This document shows positions 15,056 through 24,860 of a DNA stretch of 29,560 bases, piece by piece; position 1 is the first letter of the stretch, and each line of letters starts with the position of its first letter. The position numbers were made by a program, and so were the translations under genes. The stretch is from an uncultured Paracoccaceae bacterium (GTDB lineage Bacteria > Pseudomonadota > Alphaproteobacteria > Rhodobacterales > Rhodobacteraceae). A model generated the notes under the pieces. The model ran no database searches and had not been told where the DNA came from. It saw only the letters and a list, made by a program, of their open reading frames with translations. The stretch spans positions 1 through 29,560 of the forward strand of contig CALFSV010000113.1 of assembly GCA_937916485.1 (NCBI GenBank). Reading direction: 5' to 3'.

Positions 15056-15098
15056 TGGCGCGGCGATACCCTGATCGGGTCGCCGCGCCATTGATTTT
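15056..15098 (+). terminator. dctPQM operon terminator
   Basis: TGGCGCGGCGA (15056-15066) pairs perfectly with TCGCCGCGCCA (15080-15090). The inner part can add CCC/GGG pairs. TTGATTTT follows. It is 44 nt after the dctM stop. Confidence 0.75.
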
Positions 15099-15106
15099 GG
15101 GCAGGA

Positions 15107-15143
15107 GCCTCCGGCGGGGATATTTGGAGCGAGATGAGGATCA
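15107..15143 (+). repeat. Copy 2 of the 19-base gene-end motif
   Basis: GCCTCCGGCGGGGATATTT at 15107-15125 lies between the convergent dctM and tpiA genes. The tpiA stop codon (complement of 15141-15143) starts 34 bases after the motif start inside GATCAG, exactly as in copy 1 at the P450 end. Confidence 0.7.
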
Positions 15144-15884
15144 GGCGTTTTCGAGGGCCGTCACGATCGGGGAGAAGTCGCTGGCCTTGAGGCTTGCGCC
15201 ACCGACCAAAGCCCCGTCTACGTCGTCGATGCCGAAGATCTCGGCGGCATTGCCGGCCTTGACCGACCCGCCGTAGAGGATCCGCATGTCTCCACCCTGT
15301 GCAAAGCGGTCCACGAGCGCGGCCCGAAGGTGGGCATGAACCTCGCCGATCTGCTCTGCGGTGGCTGTGAGACCGGTGCCGATGGCCCAGACCGGTTCAT
15401 AGGCGACGACCGTATTGTCGCCAGTGCAGCCGTCGGGCAGGGAGCCTGCGAGTTGGTCCGCCAGCACCGTCAGTGTGTCGCCCGCTTCGCGCTGGGCCAG
15501 CGTTTCGCCGATGCAGATCACCGCGATGAGCCCGGCTGCCTGAGCGGCGACAGCCTTGTCGTGGACGATGGCGCTGGTTTCAAAGTGGTCCTGCCGCCGT
15601 TCGGAATGTCCCAGTATGACGTGGCTGGCGCCTGCGTCCAGAAGCATGGCGGCGGAGATGTCGCCCGTGTGGGCGCCGTTTGCGGCGCTATGGCAATCCT
15701 GTCCACCCAATGCCAAGGCGTGCCCTTTGCCCGCCTGGCTGGCCCGGGCCAGCAACGTGGCGGGCGGGCAGATCAGCAGATCGACCGATGGCGCAGGGTG
15801 GGCTTGAATCAGGGCGGTCAATTCGTCCAGAGCCGCGGCGGTGCCGTTCATTTTCCAGTTTCCGGCGGCAAGTTTGCGACGCAT
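15141..15884 (-). CDS. tpiA: Triosephosphate isomerase
   Basis: The 247-residue TIM-barrel enzyme interconverts dihydroxyacetone phosphate and glyceraldehyde 3-phosphate. Catalytic residues are N9 and K11 (NWKMN), H93 (GHSERR) and E163 ([11 protein letters not shown], the flexible loop 6 region). The phosphate-binding motifs LYGGSV (203-208) and VGGASL (227-232) are present. Length is normal and the ATG at 15884 gives the expected [14 protein letters not shown]. It lies 48 nt downstream of the IscA-type gene on the same strand and may be co-transcribed with it. Confidence 0.96.
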   Translation of the reverse strand: MRRKLAAGNWKMNGTAAALDELTALIQAHPAPSVDLLICPPATLLARASQAGKGHALALGGQDCHSAANGAHTGDISAAMLLDAGASHVILGHSERRQDHFETSAIVHDKAVAAQAAGLIAVICIGETLAQREAGDTLTVLADQLAGSLPDGCTGDNTVVAYEPVWAIGTGLTATAEQIGEVHAHLRAALVDRFAQGGDMRILYGGSVKAGNAAEIFGIDDVDGALVGGASLKASDFSPIVTALENA

Positions 15885-15932
15885 GCTTATCTCGTTTCAG
15901 TAGGAACTTGGGGGACCGCAAAAGCGTCCGGT

Positions 15933-16298
15933 TTAACCTTGGGCGGTCAGGTTTTCGTCGAACTTGATCGACTCGCCGCAGCCGCAGGCATCGACCACGT
16001 TCGGATTGCGGAACTTGAAGCCAGATTCCAGAAGCGAGGTTTCGTAGTCGATCTCTGTTCCAAAAAGGAACATCTGGGCCATGGGTGCGATCATCACCCG
16101 TGCCCCTTCCTGTTCGACGATCTCGTCCATGCCATTGACCTCGGTCACATATTCCATGGTGTATTCCATGCCCGCACATCCACCCTTCTTGACGCCGATG
16201 CGCAGCCCTTCGTGGCTGTCGCGTGCCATGAGCTTTGCGATCTGGGCGGCGGCCCTTGGCGTGATGGTCACGGCCTGTTTGCCTGGAATGCCGAACAT
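15933..16298 (-). CDS. HesB/IscA-family Fe-S carrier (SufA/IscA type)
   Basis: A 121-residue A-type carrier that binds Fe-S clusters and passes them to apoproteins. The three invariant cysteines are C41 (GGCAGMEY), C105 and C107 (ACGCGES). It is on the same strand as the DUF59 gene, 64 nt upstream, which agrees with a suf-type pair. SufA, IscA and ErpA cannot be separated safely by sequence alone; SufA is favoured by the neighbour. The rest of the suf operon is not in this window. Confidence 0.92.
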   Translation of the reverse strand: MFGIPGKQAVTITPRAAAQIAKLMARDSHEGLRIGVKKGGCAGMEYTMEYVTEVNGMDEIVEQEGARVMIAPMAQMFLFGTEIDYETSLLESGFKFRNPNVVDACGCGESIKFDENLTAQG

Positions 16299-16362
16299 GA
16301 GAAGTCTCCTTTGCGTAGCAAGGTAGGCCCGATGGCGTGTCCGCTCAAGAGGGCGAGGCGGG

Positions 16363-16719
16363 TTACATGAACCCCAATTCCAATCGAGCCTCGTCGGACA
16401 TCATGTCCATGCCCCATTGGGGTTCCCAGACCAGATCCACATCCACCTGTTTCACCCCGGCGACCGGTTCGATGGCCGAGGCAACCCAGCCGGGCATCTC
16501 GCCCGCTACGGGGCAGCCGGGGGCTGTCAGCGTCATGGCCACGTTGACGGCGTTCTCATCCGAAATCTCGATCGTGTAGACCAGTCCGAGGTCGTAGATA
16601 TTGACCGGAATTTCCGGGTCATAGACCGTGCGGCAGGCCTCGACGACGGCGTCGTAGAGCGGATGGTCTGTGCTGGACGGCGCGATCAGGGGCGTGCCTT
16701 CGAGTTGGGTGTCGGCCAT
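16363..16719 (-). CDS. DUF59/MIP18-family Fe-S assembly protein (SufT-like)
   Basis: The 118-residue protein has the family motif DPEIPVNIYDLGLVY (34-48) and the conserved TAPGCP with its cysteine in the second half. Such proteins act in Fe-S maturation (SufT) in bacteria and share a fold with PaaD. The pairing with an IscA-type carrier supports the Fe-S role. An N-terminal ~18-residue extension precedes the domain. It is separated by 148 nt from the aquaporin stop upstream. Confidence 0.9.
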   Translation of the reverse strand: MADTQLEGTPLIAPSSTDHPLYDAVVEACRTVYDPEIPVNIYDLGLVYTIEISDENAVNVAMTLTAPGCPVAGEMPGWVASAIEPVAGVKQVDVDLVWEPQWGMDMMSDEARLELGFM

Positions 16720-16867
16720 GAGATGGTGGTTCCTGTTCGAGAAATCCTGACAGAAGATATAGGGTTTAGGCGTCGCAGGGTAAAGGGGGGCGTTTGCCCG
16801 GTAACCTATACGTGCCCGTTTCTGGCTGTTTCACCCTGGCGCGCCCCTTATGGCGTGGTACCTGGCG

Positions 16868-17533
16868 CTAGCTTTCGTCCTCCGAAAAGAGCCAGTCGGC
16901 CAGTGCTGCGGCGATCAGGGCGCCGGCGATCTGGGCCAGCAGAAAGCCAGGCAGGTCGTTGGGGCGGATGCCTGTGAATGTGTCACTGAAGCTGCGCGCA
17001 ATCGCGACTGCTGGATTGGCGAAGGAGGTCGATGCTGTGAACCAGTATGCGGCTGAAATGTAGAGCCCAACCATCCATGGCACGGCCTGGGGGGCATGCC
17101 GCACCCCTGCAAAGATGGCAAAGACCAGTCCGAAGGTTGCTACCCCTTCGGACAGCCATTGTGCAGGCCCGGTCCGGACTGTCATGGAGGCCTGCAGGAT
17201 TTCCTGTTCGAACATCGCATGCGCCAGCAGCGCGCCGACGATGCCGCCTACGATCTGCACCAGGACATAGGGCGCCACATCGCTGACCTGGGCCTTGCGC
17301 CTCAGGGCCAGCGCGATGGTGACGGCCGGGTTGAAATGGGCCCCTGAAACCGGACCGAGCGCGGTGATCAGCACCACGAGGATCGCCCCGGTGGCGAGTG
17401 TGTTGCCCAGCAGGATCAGGGCCACGTCATCTGTCAGTTGCGCAGCCATGATCCCGGATCCGACGACGGTGCAGACCAGAAGCATTGTGCCAAGGGCTTC
17501 TGCGACAAGGCGTTGAGGGGGCGAGGATGTCAT
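16868..17533 (-). CDS. Aquaporin-family (MIP) channel, atypical selectivity filter
   Basis: A 221-residue six-helix channel. The two NPA boxes are HFNPAVT (68-70) and SFANPAVAIAR (173-175). In most aquaporins the second box is followed at once by the pore arginine (NPAR); here V176 replaces it. From memory, a valine at this place is described for AqpS of Sinorhizobium, which conducts methylarsenicals, so a water-only function is doubtful. No ars gene is in the window. A promoter with an overlapping perfect palindrome lies 45-77 bp upstream. AAGGAC is the likely ribosome-binding site. Confidence 0.9.
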   Translation of the reverse strand: MTSSPPQRLVAEALGTMLLVCTVVGSGIMAAQLTDDVALILLGNTLATGAILVVLITALGPVSGAHFNPAVTIALALRRKAQVSDVAPYVLVQIVGGIVGALLAHAMFEQEILQASMTVRTGPAQWLSEGVATFGLVFAIFAGVRHAPQAVPWMVGLYISAAYWFTASTSFANPAVAIARSFSDTFTGIRPNDLPGFLLAQIAGALIAAALADWLFSEDES

Positions 17534-17885
17534 CGTCTTTCATGTCCTTCTGGCCAGCCCCGGATTCTCCGGCGGCTCAACATAATGTTGTTCTTGCGAG
17601 GACGTGTCGGACGCGCCCTCAATCACCAAACAAGGACCCAGGATGCCGCGGGGTCTGCGAAACCGGAAAAGAACCGACGAAATCCACTTTGGCCCTAGGG
17701 GTCAACAAACCGACATCTAAGGCTTTGGTAGAGCGGCGAAATGCGGTTGGTCAACGATTGCAACACCTGTCCCCAAGAAAACTTGACACTGTGCCTTCAA
17801 AGTATTGGCCTATGACGGTGTTGTGGTCCGGTGCGTCGATTTACGAGGTCGGCCGGACAAGAATGTCACAAGGGGTGCCTTATCG
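17534..17885. other. Divergent intergenic region, aquaporin / glutamate-synthase-like gene
   Basis: 352 bp without a supported gene. It holds the aquaporin promoter and palindrome at its left end and a perfect TTGACA (17783-17788, plus strand) on the right that may be the -35 of the next gene, although no good -10 stands at 16-18 nt from it. Short reading frames here lack ribosome-binding sites and look spurious. Confidence 0.6.
17578..17610 (-). promoter_or_regulatory. Aquaporin promoter with operator-like palindrome
   Basis: Reading the minus strand, CCGACA (complement of 17605-17610) and CATTAT (complement of 17582-17587) are spaced by 17 nt, each with four of six consensus bases. The perfect 13-bp palindrome CAACATAATGTTG (17578-17590) covers the -10, as expected for a repressor site. 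Confidence 0.45.
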
Positions 17886-19541
17886 ATGCGTTATCTTCAT
17901 CTGATACTCGAAGTCCGGTTCCTGCCCCTGACCCTTGCTGCGGTGGCCGTGCTGGCAGGCGCTTTGCTGGTGCTGGCCTATCCGTCCCTTGCCGGTCTGG
18001 GCTGGTTTGGGGTCCTCCTGGGCCTTGCTGTGCTGGCCCTTGGTCTGCGCGATCTGACGCAGACCCGTCATGCCATCCTGCGCAACTATCCCGTCGCCGC
18101 CCATCTGCGGTTTCTGCTGGAGGGCATCCGTCCCGAGATGCGCCAGTACTTTTTCGAAGGCGACAAGGATGGTGCCCCCTTTACCCGCGACAAGCGGGCC
18201 ATCGTCTATCAACGGGCCAAGCGCGAATTGGACAAGCGTCCCTTTGGCACCCAATTCGACGTTTATGAGGAGCAGTACGAGTGGCTGCAACATTCCCTTG
18301 TTCCTGCCCGGCCGGTGACGGAAGGGGCGCTGCGTGTCACTGTTGGGGACCCCGGCGTCTGTTTGCTGCCCTATTCGGCCTCGGTCCTGAACATCTCGGC
18401 GATGAGTTATGGGGCCTTGTCCCCCAATGCGGTTCTGGCGATGAACCACGGGGCCCGGATGGCGGGCTTTGCCCATGATACCGGCGAGGGCGGCGTGTCG
18501 CCCTATCACCGCGAGCATGGCGGCGACCTGATCTGGGAGATCGGGTCAGGCTACTTTGGCTGCCGCACACCCGAAGGCGCCTTTGATCCCGAGATGTTTG
18601 CCACGACGGCGCGGGACCCGCAGATCAAGATGATCGAACTGAAGCTAAGCCAGGGGGCCAAGCCTGGTCATGGCGGCGTCCTGCCCGCGGCCAAGATCAC
18701 GCCCGAGATTTCGCGCATCCGCGGCGTTCCGATGGGGGTGGATTGCGTGTCGCCGGCCAGTCATTCCGTCTTTTCGACGCCTTTGGAGCTGATCGCCTTT
18801 CTGGGCGAACTGCGCGAGCTGTCGGGGGGCAAGCCCGTCGGCTTCAAGCTGTGTGTGGGCCACCCGTGGGAGTTTCTGGCGATCTGCAAGGCGATGGTCG
18901 AAACCGGGAGCGTTCCTGACTTTATCGTCGTCGATGGCAAGGAAGGCGGCACCGGGGCGGCCCCGCTTGAGTTCATGGACCACGTCGGGATGCCGCTGCG
19001 CGACGGGCTGACGCTGGTGCACAACGCCCTTGTCGGCTGCAACCTGCGCGACCGTATCCGCATCGGTGCCTCGGGCAAGATCATCTCGGCCTTTGACATG
19101 GCCCGGGTCATGGCGCTTGGGGCGGATTTGTGCAACTCGGCCCGGGGGTTCATGTTCGCGGTGGGCTGCATTCAGGCGCAGGCCTGTCATACCGGGCATT
19201 GCCCCACCGGTGTCACTTCGGCTGATCCCTTTCGTCAACGCGCGCTTGTGGTCACGGACAAATCCCAGCGGGTCGCCAACTTTCATCGCAACACGGTGCT
19301 TGCGCTGGGGGAACTGGTGGCGGCGGCTGGTCTTGACCATCCGGGCGCATTGCGGCCGCATCACTTTCAGCGGCGCGGGGCGTCGGACCGGGTGGTGACC
19401 TATGCCGATCAGTACGAGATGCTGGTGCCGGGGCAGTTGCTAAGCGATCCGGACAGCTCTCCCCGCTTTGGCGGGGCCTGGGCGATGGCGCAGTCGGCCA
19501 GTTTCGCGCCCTATCACAACGCCAAAGAGGCGGTGGTCTAG
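17886..19541 (+). CDS. Membrane-anchored FMN-binding glutamate synthase-family protein
   Basis: The 551-residue protein has two N-terminal membrane helices (~8-31 and ~37-55) and then a GltB-type FMN/2-oxoglutarate barrel. The cluster motif C428-x5-C434-x4-C439 (CIQAQACHTGHC) matches the 3Fe-4S ligands of glutamate synthase, and AKPGHGGVLPAAKIT and VDGKEGGTGAAP are the FMN-barrel signatures. There is no glutaminase domain, so it is not a full GOGAT. ATG 17886 was chosen because it begins at the first membrane segment and has AAGGGG upstream; the frame from 17805 is longer but unconvincing. Function and electron donor are unknown. Confidence 0.88.
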   Translation: MRYLHLILEVRFLPLTLAAVAVLAGALLVLAYPSLAGLGWFGVLLGLAVLALGLRDLTQTRHAILRNYPVAAHLRFLLEGIRPEMRQYFFEGDKDGAPFTRDKRAIVYQRAKRELDKRPFGTQFDVYEEQYEWLQHSLVPARPVTEGALRVTVGDPGVCLLPYSASVLNISAMSYGALSPNAVLAMNHGARMAGFAHDTGEGGVSPYHREHGGDLIWEIGSGYFGCRTPEGAFDPEMFATTARDPQIKMIELKLSQGAKPGHGGVLPAAKITPEISRIRGVPMGVDCVSPASHSVFSTPLELIAFLGELRELSGGKPVGFKLCVGHPWEFLAICKAMVETGSVPDFIVVDGKEGGTGAAPLEFMDHVGMPLRDGLTLVHNALVGCNLRDRIRIGASGKIISAFDMARVMALGADLCNSARGFMFAVGCIQAQACHTGHCPTGVTSADPFRQRALVVTDKSQRVANFHRNTVLALGELVAAAGLDHPGALRPHHFQRRGASDRVVTYADQYEMLVPGQLLSDPDSSPRFGGAWAMAQSASFAPYHNAKEAVV

Positions 19542-19548
19542 GCGCGGC

Positions 19549-20790
19549 CTATTCGGCGGCGGCCAGATCACGGACTGGGTCTGACGGCCTTAACCGCGCC
19601 TCGCCCAATCGCGGGTGCAACCGGCTGGCGATGCCCCAGGCCACAAGACAGGCCGTTCCTGCTGCAACAAAGATGCCGGCGATGGGAGCGGCAAGCAGGA
19701 TCAGCCAGGCGATGCCCGGCGTCGCAATCCCGGACACATCCCGGAACGAGGAATAGACCGCCGACATCTCGGTCCGTTCCGAGGGTTTGACGGCCATGAG
19801 GAAGGGCAAGCCAGCGCAGATGTCCAATAGGATGAGAAAGAAACTGCCCGCGAACAGCAAAACGACCGTCGCCCAGGGGGCCGCTGCCCCTACGCCCGCA
19901 CCGGCAAAAAGGATCGCGCAGGCCATGAAACCGGTGCGAACCGAATAGCGCACCGACCGCGCCTGCATCCAGCGTAGCATGAAGGGCGACAGGAACAGGG
20001 CGGCGTTGGTGACCGACAACAGGATACCGCCCAACTGGTCACCGAGATTATTCTCGACGGCAAAGATCGGAAGGTACACCACATAGGCCCACCATCCGCA
20101 GGACCGGATCACGGCGAACAGCCAGCCTGCCACAAGCCGGGGCTGTTGAAAGAACCGGCCAAGAAAGGCGAGCGGATTTGGCGGCGGTTTGCGCGCCCGG
20201 GTGATCAGCTTGCCGTTGCCCATCCGCATGTAGGCAAAGGCCGCCAGCATGAAGGCCGCAGATAGGCCGGATATCAGGAAAGGGGCAGGTCGCCACCAGC
20301 CCCAAAGGACCACGCCCAGCACAGGCCCGACCGTCCAGCCCGCCGCCGAATAGAACATCCGCGTCGTTTCGCATTTGCCCAGTTCGATCCGCGAAATGTA
20401 GTCCAGCACATAGGCGTTGAAGCAGACAAAGGTGATCACGGTGGCAACTGAATTGGTGGCAAGGGCCAGCACGATCGCCTCGGGCGTGCCGACGATGGCA
20501 AGGGCAGAGCCGAGGATATATCCCGATGCGCCGATCCCATACATCCAGCGTCGCGGGATGTAGCGGTTCAGATACGGGACAAGCAGGCCCGCCGTCAGCG
20601 AGATGATCCCAATGGCAAAGTAGATGGAACTGACCAGCGCCGCGTCCCGAAGCGCGTCATACATTGCCACCGGATAGACCGAGATGAGCATGCCGCGCGT
20701 CGCCGCTTCGAACCCCGCAAGGGTGGCAAACCCCCGCACCGAGGGCGCGGGCGCGTGGCGCAGCCATTCAGGTATTCGGCGTTCAAACAT
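19549..20790 (-). CDS. Major facilitator superfamily transporter
   Basis: A 413-residue membrane protein with about 12 hydrophobic segments in two halves, and a charged central loop (MGNGKLITRARKPPPNP, around residue 195-205). The NRYIPRRW stretch near residue 75 takes the place of the loop 2-3 motif. I cannot assign a substrate. It is convergent with the glutamate-synthase-like gene, with 7 nt between the stops and no visible terminator, so the transcripts probably overlap. The start at 20790 has no clear ribosome-binding site. Confidence 0.85.
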   Translation of the reverse strand: MFERRIPEWLRHAPAPSVRGFATLAGFEAATRGMLISVYPVAMYDALRDAALVSSIYFAIGIISLTAGLLVPYLNRYIPRRWMYGIGASGYILGSALAIVGTPEAIVLALATNSVATVITFVCFNAYVLDYISRIELGKCETTRMFYSAAGWTVGPVLGVVLWGWWRPAPFLISGLSAAFMLAAFAYMRMGNGKLITRARKPPPNPLAFLGRFFQQPRLVAGWLFAVIRSCGWWAYVVYLPIFAVENNLGDQLGGILLSVTNAALFLSPFMLRWMQARSVRYSVRTGFMACAILFAGAGVGAAAPWATVVLLFAGSFFLILLDICAGLPFLMAVKPSERTEMSAVYSSFRDVSGIATPGIAWLILLAAPIAGIFVAAGTACLVAWGIASRLHPRLGEARLRPSDPVRDLAAAE

Positions 20791-21050
20791 GTTTGGGGCA
20801 GCTCAACAGAGTTGGCCCAGGCATTGCGCGTTTGCCTTTCCCGGTCTGGTCGCCCCGCGACATCAAGGCAAGAACGCGACACGGTCTGGCGGAAGTGACC
20901 TCTACCTGACGCGATAGGCCATCCCAAGCGATCTTGGCGCGGTCAGTGCAAATCCGAACTTCTGTTAAAACCGGTCAACCAAACCGCTCTTTCCTTTTGC
21001 GGGGCAAAGCGGCACAAGGCGGGCTGGCAAAGACAAGGTAAGGCAGATCA

Positions 21051-22181
21051 ATGAGCACAGCTTTCGGGTTCACCTTGAACGCCGTGGACGGCATGGCCCG
21101 CACTGGCGTGATTTCGACCCCACGGGGCGAGATCCGGACACCGGCCTTTATGCCCGTTGGTACGGCGGCCACGGTCAAGGCGATGATGCCCGAAAGCGTC
21201 AAGGCGACCGGCGCTGATATCCTGCTGGGCAATACATACCACCTCATGCTGCGCCCGACCGCCGAACGGATCGACCGGCTGGGCGGGCTTCACAAGTTCA
21301 TGAACTGGGAGGGGCCGATCCTGACGGACTCGGGCGGGTTCCAGGTGATGAGCCTGGCGGATCTGCGCAAGCTGACTGAACATGGCGTCACCTTCCGGTC
21401 CCACGTCGATGGCTCCAAGCACGAGTTGACCCCAGAACGGTCGATGGAGATCCAGCGCCTTCTGGGGTCGGACATCGTCATGTGCTTTGACGAATGCCCC
21501 GCCCTGCCTGCCACCGACGACCGCGTGGCCGAAAGCATGCGCCTGTCGATGCGCTGGGCGGCGCGGTCGAAAGAGGCCTTTGGCGACCGGCCCGGACATG
21601 CCCTTTTTGGCATCCAGCAGGGCGGGGTGACCCAGCACCTGCGCGCCGAAAGCGCCGAGGCGCTGACAGCGATCGGTTTTGACGGTTATGCCGTCGGCGG
21701 CCTTGCGGTCGGCGAAGGGCAGGAGGCGATGTTCGGAGTGTTGGACTATGCCCCCGGCATGCTGCCGCACGACAAGCCGCGTTACCTGATGGGGGTGGGC
21801 AAGCCAGACGACATCGTGGGCGCGGTCAAGCGCGGCATCGACATGATGGACTGCGTTCTGCCCTCCCGCTCGGGCCGGACGGGGCAGGCCTGGACCCGGC
21901 GCGGGCAGGTGAACATCAAGAACGCCCGCCATCAGGACGATCCCCGGCCGCTGGACGAAGATTGCACCTGTCCTGCCTGCCGGTCCTATTCGCGGGCCTA
22001 CCTGCACCATGTGTTCCGGACGGGTGAGATGATTTCGGGCATGCTGCTGACCTGGCACAATCTGCACTATTATCAGGAATTGATGTCCGGCATGCGCACA
22101 GCGATCGCCCATAACCGCTTTGCCGAGTTCGAGACTGCCTTCCACGCCCTCCGCGCCGAAGGGGATATTGAGCCGATTTGA
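21051..22181 (+). CDS. tgt: tRNA-guanine transglycosylase
   Basis: The 376-residue enzyme exchanges guanine 34 for preQ1 in GUN-anticodon tRNAs, the insertion step of queuosine synthesis. D93 in [10 protein letters not shown] is the general base and D267 in MDCVLPSR the nucleophile by comparison with the Zymomonas enzyme. The zinc site is C305, C307, C310 (CTCPAC) and H336. AAGGTAAGG precedes ATG 21051. Length is normal. lon follows on the same strand after 210 nt. Other queuosine genes are not in the window. Confidence 0.96.
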   Translation: MSTAFGFTLNAVDGMARTGVISTPRGEIRTPAFMPVGTAATVKAMMPESVKATGADILLGNTYHLMLRPTAERIDRLGGLHKFMNWEGPILTDSGGFQVMSLADLRKLTEHGVTFRSHVDGSKHELTPERSMEIQRLLGSDIVMCFDECPALPATDDRVAESMRLSMRWAARSKEAFGDRPGHALFGIQQGGVTQHLRAESAEALTAIGFDGYAVGGLAVGEGQEAMFGVLDYAPGMLPHDKPRYLMGVGKPDDIVGAVKRGIDMMDCVLPSRSGRTGQAWTRRGQVNIKNARHQDDPRPLDEDCTCPACRSYSRAYLHHVFRTGEMISGMLLTWHNLHYYQELMSGMRTAIAHNRFAEFETAFHALRAEGDIEPI

Positions 22182-22281
22182 GGCCAGGATCCCTCAGTTC
22201 CTCAGGGTCAGGGCAGATTTTCATGACATCGCGCTTGCGGCAGGGAGAATGCGGATGCATGCTTTGCCGAAAGCGGGGCTG

Positions 22282-22312
22282 CTTGAAACTGCGTCGTTCT
22301 TGCACCAGATAG
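22282..22312 (+). promoter_or_regulatory. Possible sigma-32 heat-shock promoter of lon
   Basis: CTTGAA (22282-22287) followed after 17 nt by CCAGATAG (22305-22312) fits the -35 of the sigma-32 class fully and the -10 only in part. It lies ~80 bp before the lon start, where lon heat-shock promoters are expected. Confidence 0.4.
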
Positions 22313-22391
22313 AGTGATCTGGACAGGAGACGGCCCAAGGGTTGCCGATAATCGGGACCGCAGCTGTCTTGCCAAGAATAAGGATACGAGC

Positions 22392-24800
22392 ATGCAAACT
22401 CCCCTCAGTGCCTCTTACCCGGTCTTGCCCCTGCGCGATATCGTGGTGTTCCCGCACATGATCGTGCCGCTCTTTGTAGGGCGCGAGAAATCCGTGCGTG
22501 CCTTGGAAGAGGTGATGGCCGACGACAAGCAGATCCTGCTGTCGAGCCAGATAGACCCCGGCGTCGATGACCCGGAGTCCGATGGCATCTACAACGCCGG
22601 CGTGCTGGCCAATGTGCTGCAACTGCTGAAATTGCCCGACGGCACCGTAAAGGTGCTTGTTGAGGGCAAAAGCCGTGTGCGCATCACCGACTACGTTGAG
22701 AACGACCGCTTCTTTGAAGCGCGCGCCGAATATCTGACCGAGGTGATGGGCGATGAAGAGGTCGTATCGGCCCTCGTCCGGTCTGTTGCCCAGGAGTTCG
22801 AGCGCTACGCCAAGATCCGCAAGAACATCCCCGAAGAGGCGCTTGCCGCCGTCTTGGAGGCGTCAGAGCCTGCCAAGCTGGCTGACCTTGTCGCCGGACA
22901 TCTGGGGATCGAAGTGCGTCAAAAGCAGGAATTGCTTGAAACCCTCTCGGTCGCAGAGCGGCTTGAAAAGGTCTACGGCCTGATGCAGGGCGAAATGTCC
23001 GTCCTGCAGGTCGAGAAAAAGATCAAGACCCGGGTCAAGAGCCAGATGGAGCGGACCCAGCGCGAATACTATCTGAACGAACAGATGAAGGCGATCCAGC
23101 GCGAGCTGGGCGACGGTGAAGAGGGTCAGAACGAGGTTGCGGAAATCGAAAACCGCATCCTTCAGACAAAACTGTCCAAGGAAGCCCGCGAAAAGGCCGA
23201 TGCAGAGCTGAAAAAGCTCAAGAGCATGAGCCCGATGAGCGCCGAGGCGACTGTCGTGCGCAACTACCTCGACTGGATTCTGGGCCTGCCTTGGGGGGTG
23301 AAGTCGCGCACCAAGAAGGACCTGAAACTGGCCCAGAAGGTGCTGGATGACGACCATTACGGCCTCGACAAGGTCAAGGAACGTATCGTGGAGTATCTGG
23401 CCGTGCAGCAACGCTCGGCCAAGCTGAAGGGGCCGATCATGTGCCTCGTTGGTCCTCCGGGTGTGGGCAAAACCTCGCTTGGCAAATCGGTTGCCAAGGC
23501 CACAGGGCGCGAATTTATCCGCATCAGCCTTGGCGGCGTGCGCGACGAGTCCGAGATCCGGGGCCACCGTCGGACCTATATCGGCTCTATGCCCGGCAAG
23601 ATCATCCAGGCGTTGAAAAAGGCGAAGACGACGAACCCGCTTATCCTGCTCGATGAGATCGACAAGATGGGGCAGGATTTCCGTGGCGACCCGGCGTCTG
23701 CCATGCTCGAGGTGCTTGACCCCGAACAGAACTCGACCTTCGTCGACCACTATCTTGAGGTCGAATACGATCTGTCCAACGTCATGTTCCTGACCACGGC
23801 GAACTCCTACAACATGCCCGGCCCTTTGCTGGACCGGATGGAGATCATCAGCCTGGCCGGCTACACCGAGGACGAAAAGCGCGAGATCGCCCGCCAGCAC
23901 CTGCTGCCCAAGGTCATGAAGAACCATGGCCTGAAGGCGAAGGAATTCGAGGTTGACGATACCGCTCTGACCGAGATGGTCCGCACCTACACCCGCGAAG
24001 CGGGCGTGCGGAACCTGGAGCGTGAATTGGCCAAGATCGCCCGCAAGGCTGTCACCAAGATTGTGCGTAAAGAGCTTGAGAAGGTCGAAGTGACCGAGGC
24101 CAACCTTGAGGACTACCTGGGCGTCAAGAAGTATCGCTACGGGCTGGCCGAAAAGGAGGATCAGATCGGGGTCGTCACGGGCCTGGCCTGGACGTCGGTC
24201 GGGGGCGAGCTTTTGAACATCGAAGCGCTGCGCCTGCCGGGCAAGGGCCGGATGAAGACGACGGGCAAACTGGGCGATGTGATGAAAGAATCCATCGACG
24301 CAGCAAGCTCTTACGTCCGGTCCATCAGCCCGCAGATCGGGGTGAAACCGCCGAAGTTCGACAAGATCGACATCCACGTTCACGTCCCCGATGGCGCCAC
24401 CCCAAAGGATGGTCCATCGGCTGGTCTGGCCATGGTGACATCGATCGTGTCGGTGCTGACGCAGATCCCCGTTCGCAAGGATATTGCCATGACGGGCGAA
24501 GTGTCGTTGCGGGGAAATGCGATGCCCATCGGCGGCCTCAAGGAGAAACTGCTGGCGGCCCTTCGCGGTGGCATTACCACGGTGCTGATCCCGGTCGAGA
24601 ATGAGCGGGACCTTCCCGAGATCCCGGATAATGTGAAGGCCGGTCTGACGATTATTCCCGTCAGTCACGTGTCCGAGGTTCTGGAGCACGCCCTTGTGCG
24701 CAAGCCTGAACCGATCGAATGGGACGAAGCGGCCGAGGAAGCTGCCGCGCTTGCGGCCGCCAAACCGGCTGACGATGGTGCTGCGGCGACCGCCCATTAA
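22392..24800 (+). CDS. lon: ATP-dependent Lon protease
   Basis: The 802-residue cytoplasmic protease degrades misfolded and regulatory proteins. The order is an N-terminal LON substrate-binding domain ([20 protein letters not shown]), a coiled-coil region, an AAA+ module (Walker [10 protein letters not shown] at 354-362; Walker [10 protein letters not shown]), and a serine-lysine protease domain with S676 in DGPSAGLAM and K719 in [10 protein letters not shown] 22392 gives the normal N-terminus and has AAGGA upstream; the track of sequence before it is not conserved. The C-terminal Ala-rich tail ([14 protein letters not shown]) is typical of alphaproteobacteria. The HU-like gene follows, as in the Escherichia coli lon-hupB order. 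Confidence 0.97.
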   Translation: MQTPLSASYPVLPLRDIVVFPHMIVPLFVGREKSVRALEEVMADDKQILLSSQIDPGVDDPESDGIYNAGVLANVLQLLKLPDGTVKVLVEGKSRVRITDYVENDRFFEARAEYLTEVMGDEEVVSALVRSVAQEFERYAKIRKNIPEEALAAVLEASEPAKLADLVAGHLGIEVRQKQELLETLSVAERLEKVYGLMQGEMSVLQVEKKIKTRVKSQMERTQREYYLNEQMKAIQRELGDGEEGQNEVAEIENRILQTKLSKEAREKADAELKKLKSMSPMSAEATVVRNYLDWILGLPWGVKSRTKKDLKLAQKVLDDDHYGLDKVKERIVEYLAVQQRSAKLKGPIMCLVGPPGVGKTSLGKSVAKATGREFIRISLGGVRDESEIRGHRRTYIGSMPGKIIQALKKAKTTNPLILLDEIDKMGQDFRGDPASAMLEVLDPEQNSTFVDHYLEVEYDLSNVMFLTTANSYNMPGPLLDRMEIISLAGYTEDEKREIARQHLLPKVMKNHGLKAKEFEVDDTALTEMVRTYTREAGVRNLERELAKIARKAVTKIVRKELEKVEVTEANLEDYLGVKKYRYGLAEKEDQIGVVTGLAWTSVGGELLNIEALRLPGKGRMKTTGKLGDVMKESIDAASSYVRSISPQIGVKPPKFDKIDIHVHVPDGATPKDGPSAGLAMVTSIVSVLTQIPVRKDIAMTGEVSLRGNAMPIGGLKEKLLAALRGGITTVLIPVENERDLPEIPDNVKAGLTIIPVSHVSEVLEHALVRKPEPIEWDEAAEEAAALAAAKPADDGAAATAH

Positions 24801-24828
24801 TCCGGGCCGCTTTGCAGAATGATGATTT

Positions 24829-24860
24829 CGGCGCGCCCCAAAGCCGGGGCGCGCCGTTCT
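24829..24860 (+). terminator. lon terminator
   Basis: CGGCGCGCCCC (24829-24839) pairs perfectly over 11 bp with GGGGCGCGCCG (24846-24856), loop AAAGCC, followed by TTCTT. It is 29 nt after the lon stop. Confidence 0.8.

Noticed and set aside
17783..17788. Perfect TTGACA as promoter of the glutamate-synthase-like gene
   Set aside because: No acceptable -10 at 16-18 nt spacing, so it is noted only in the intergenic entry.
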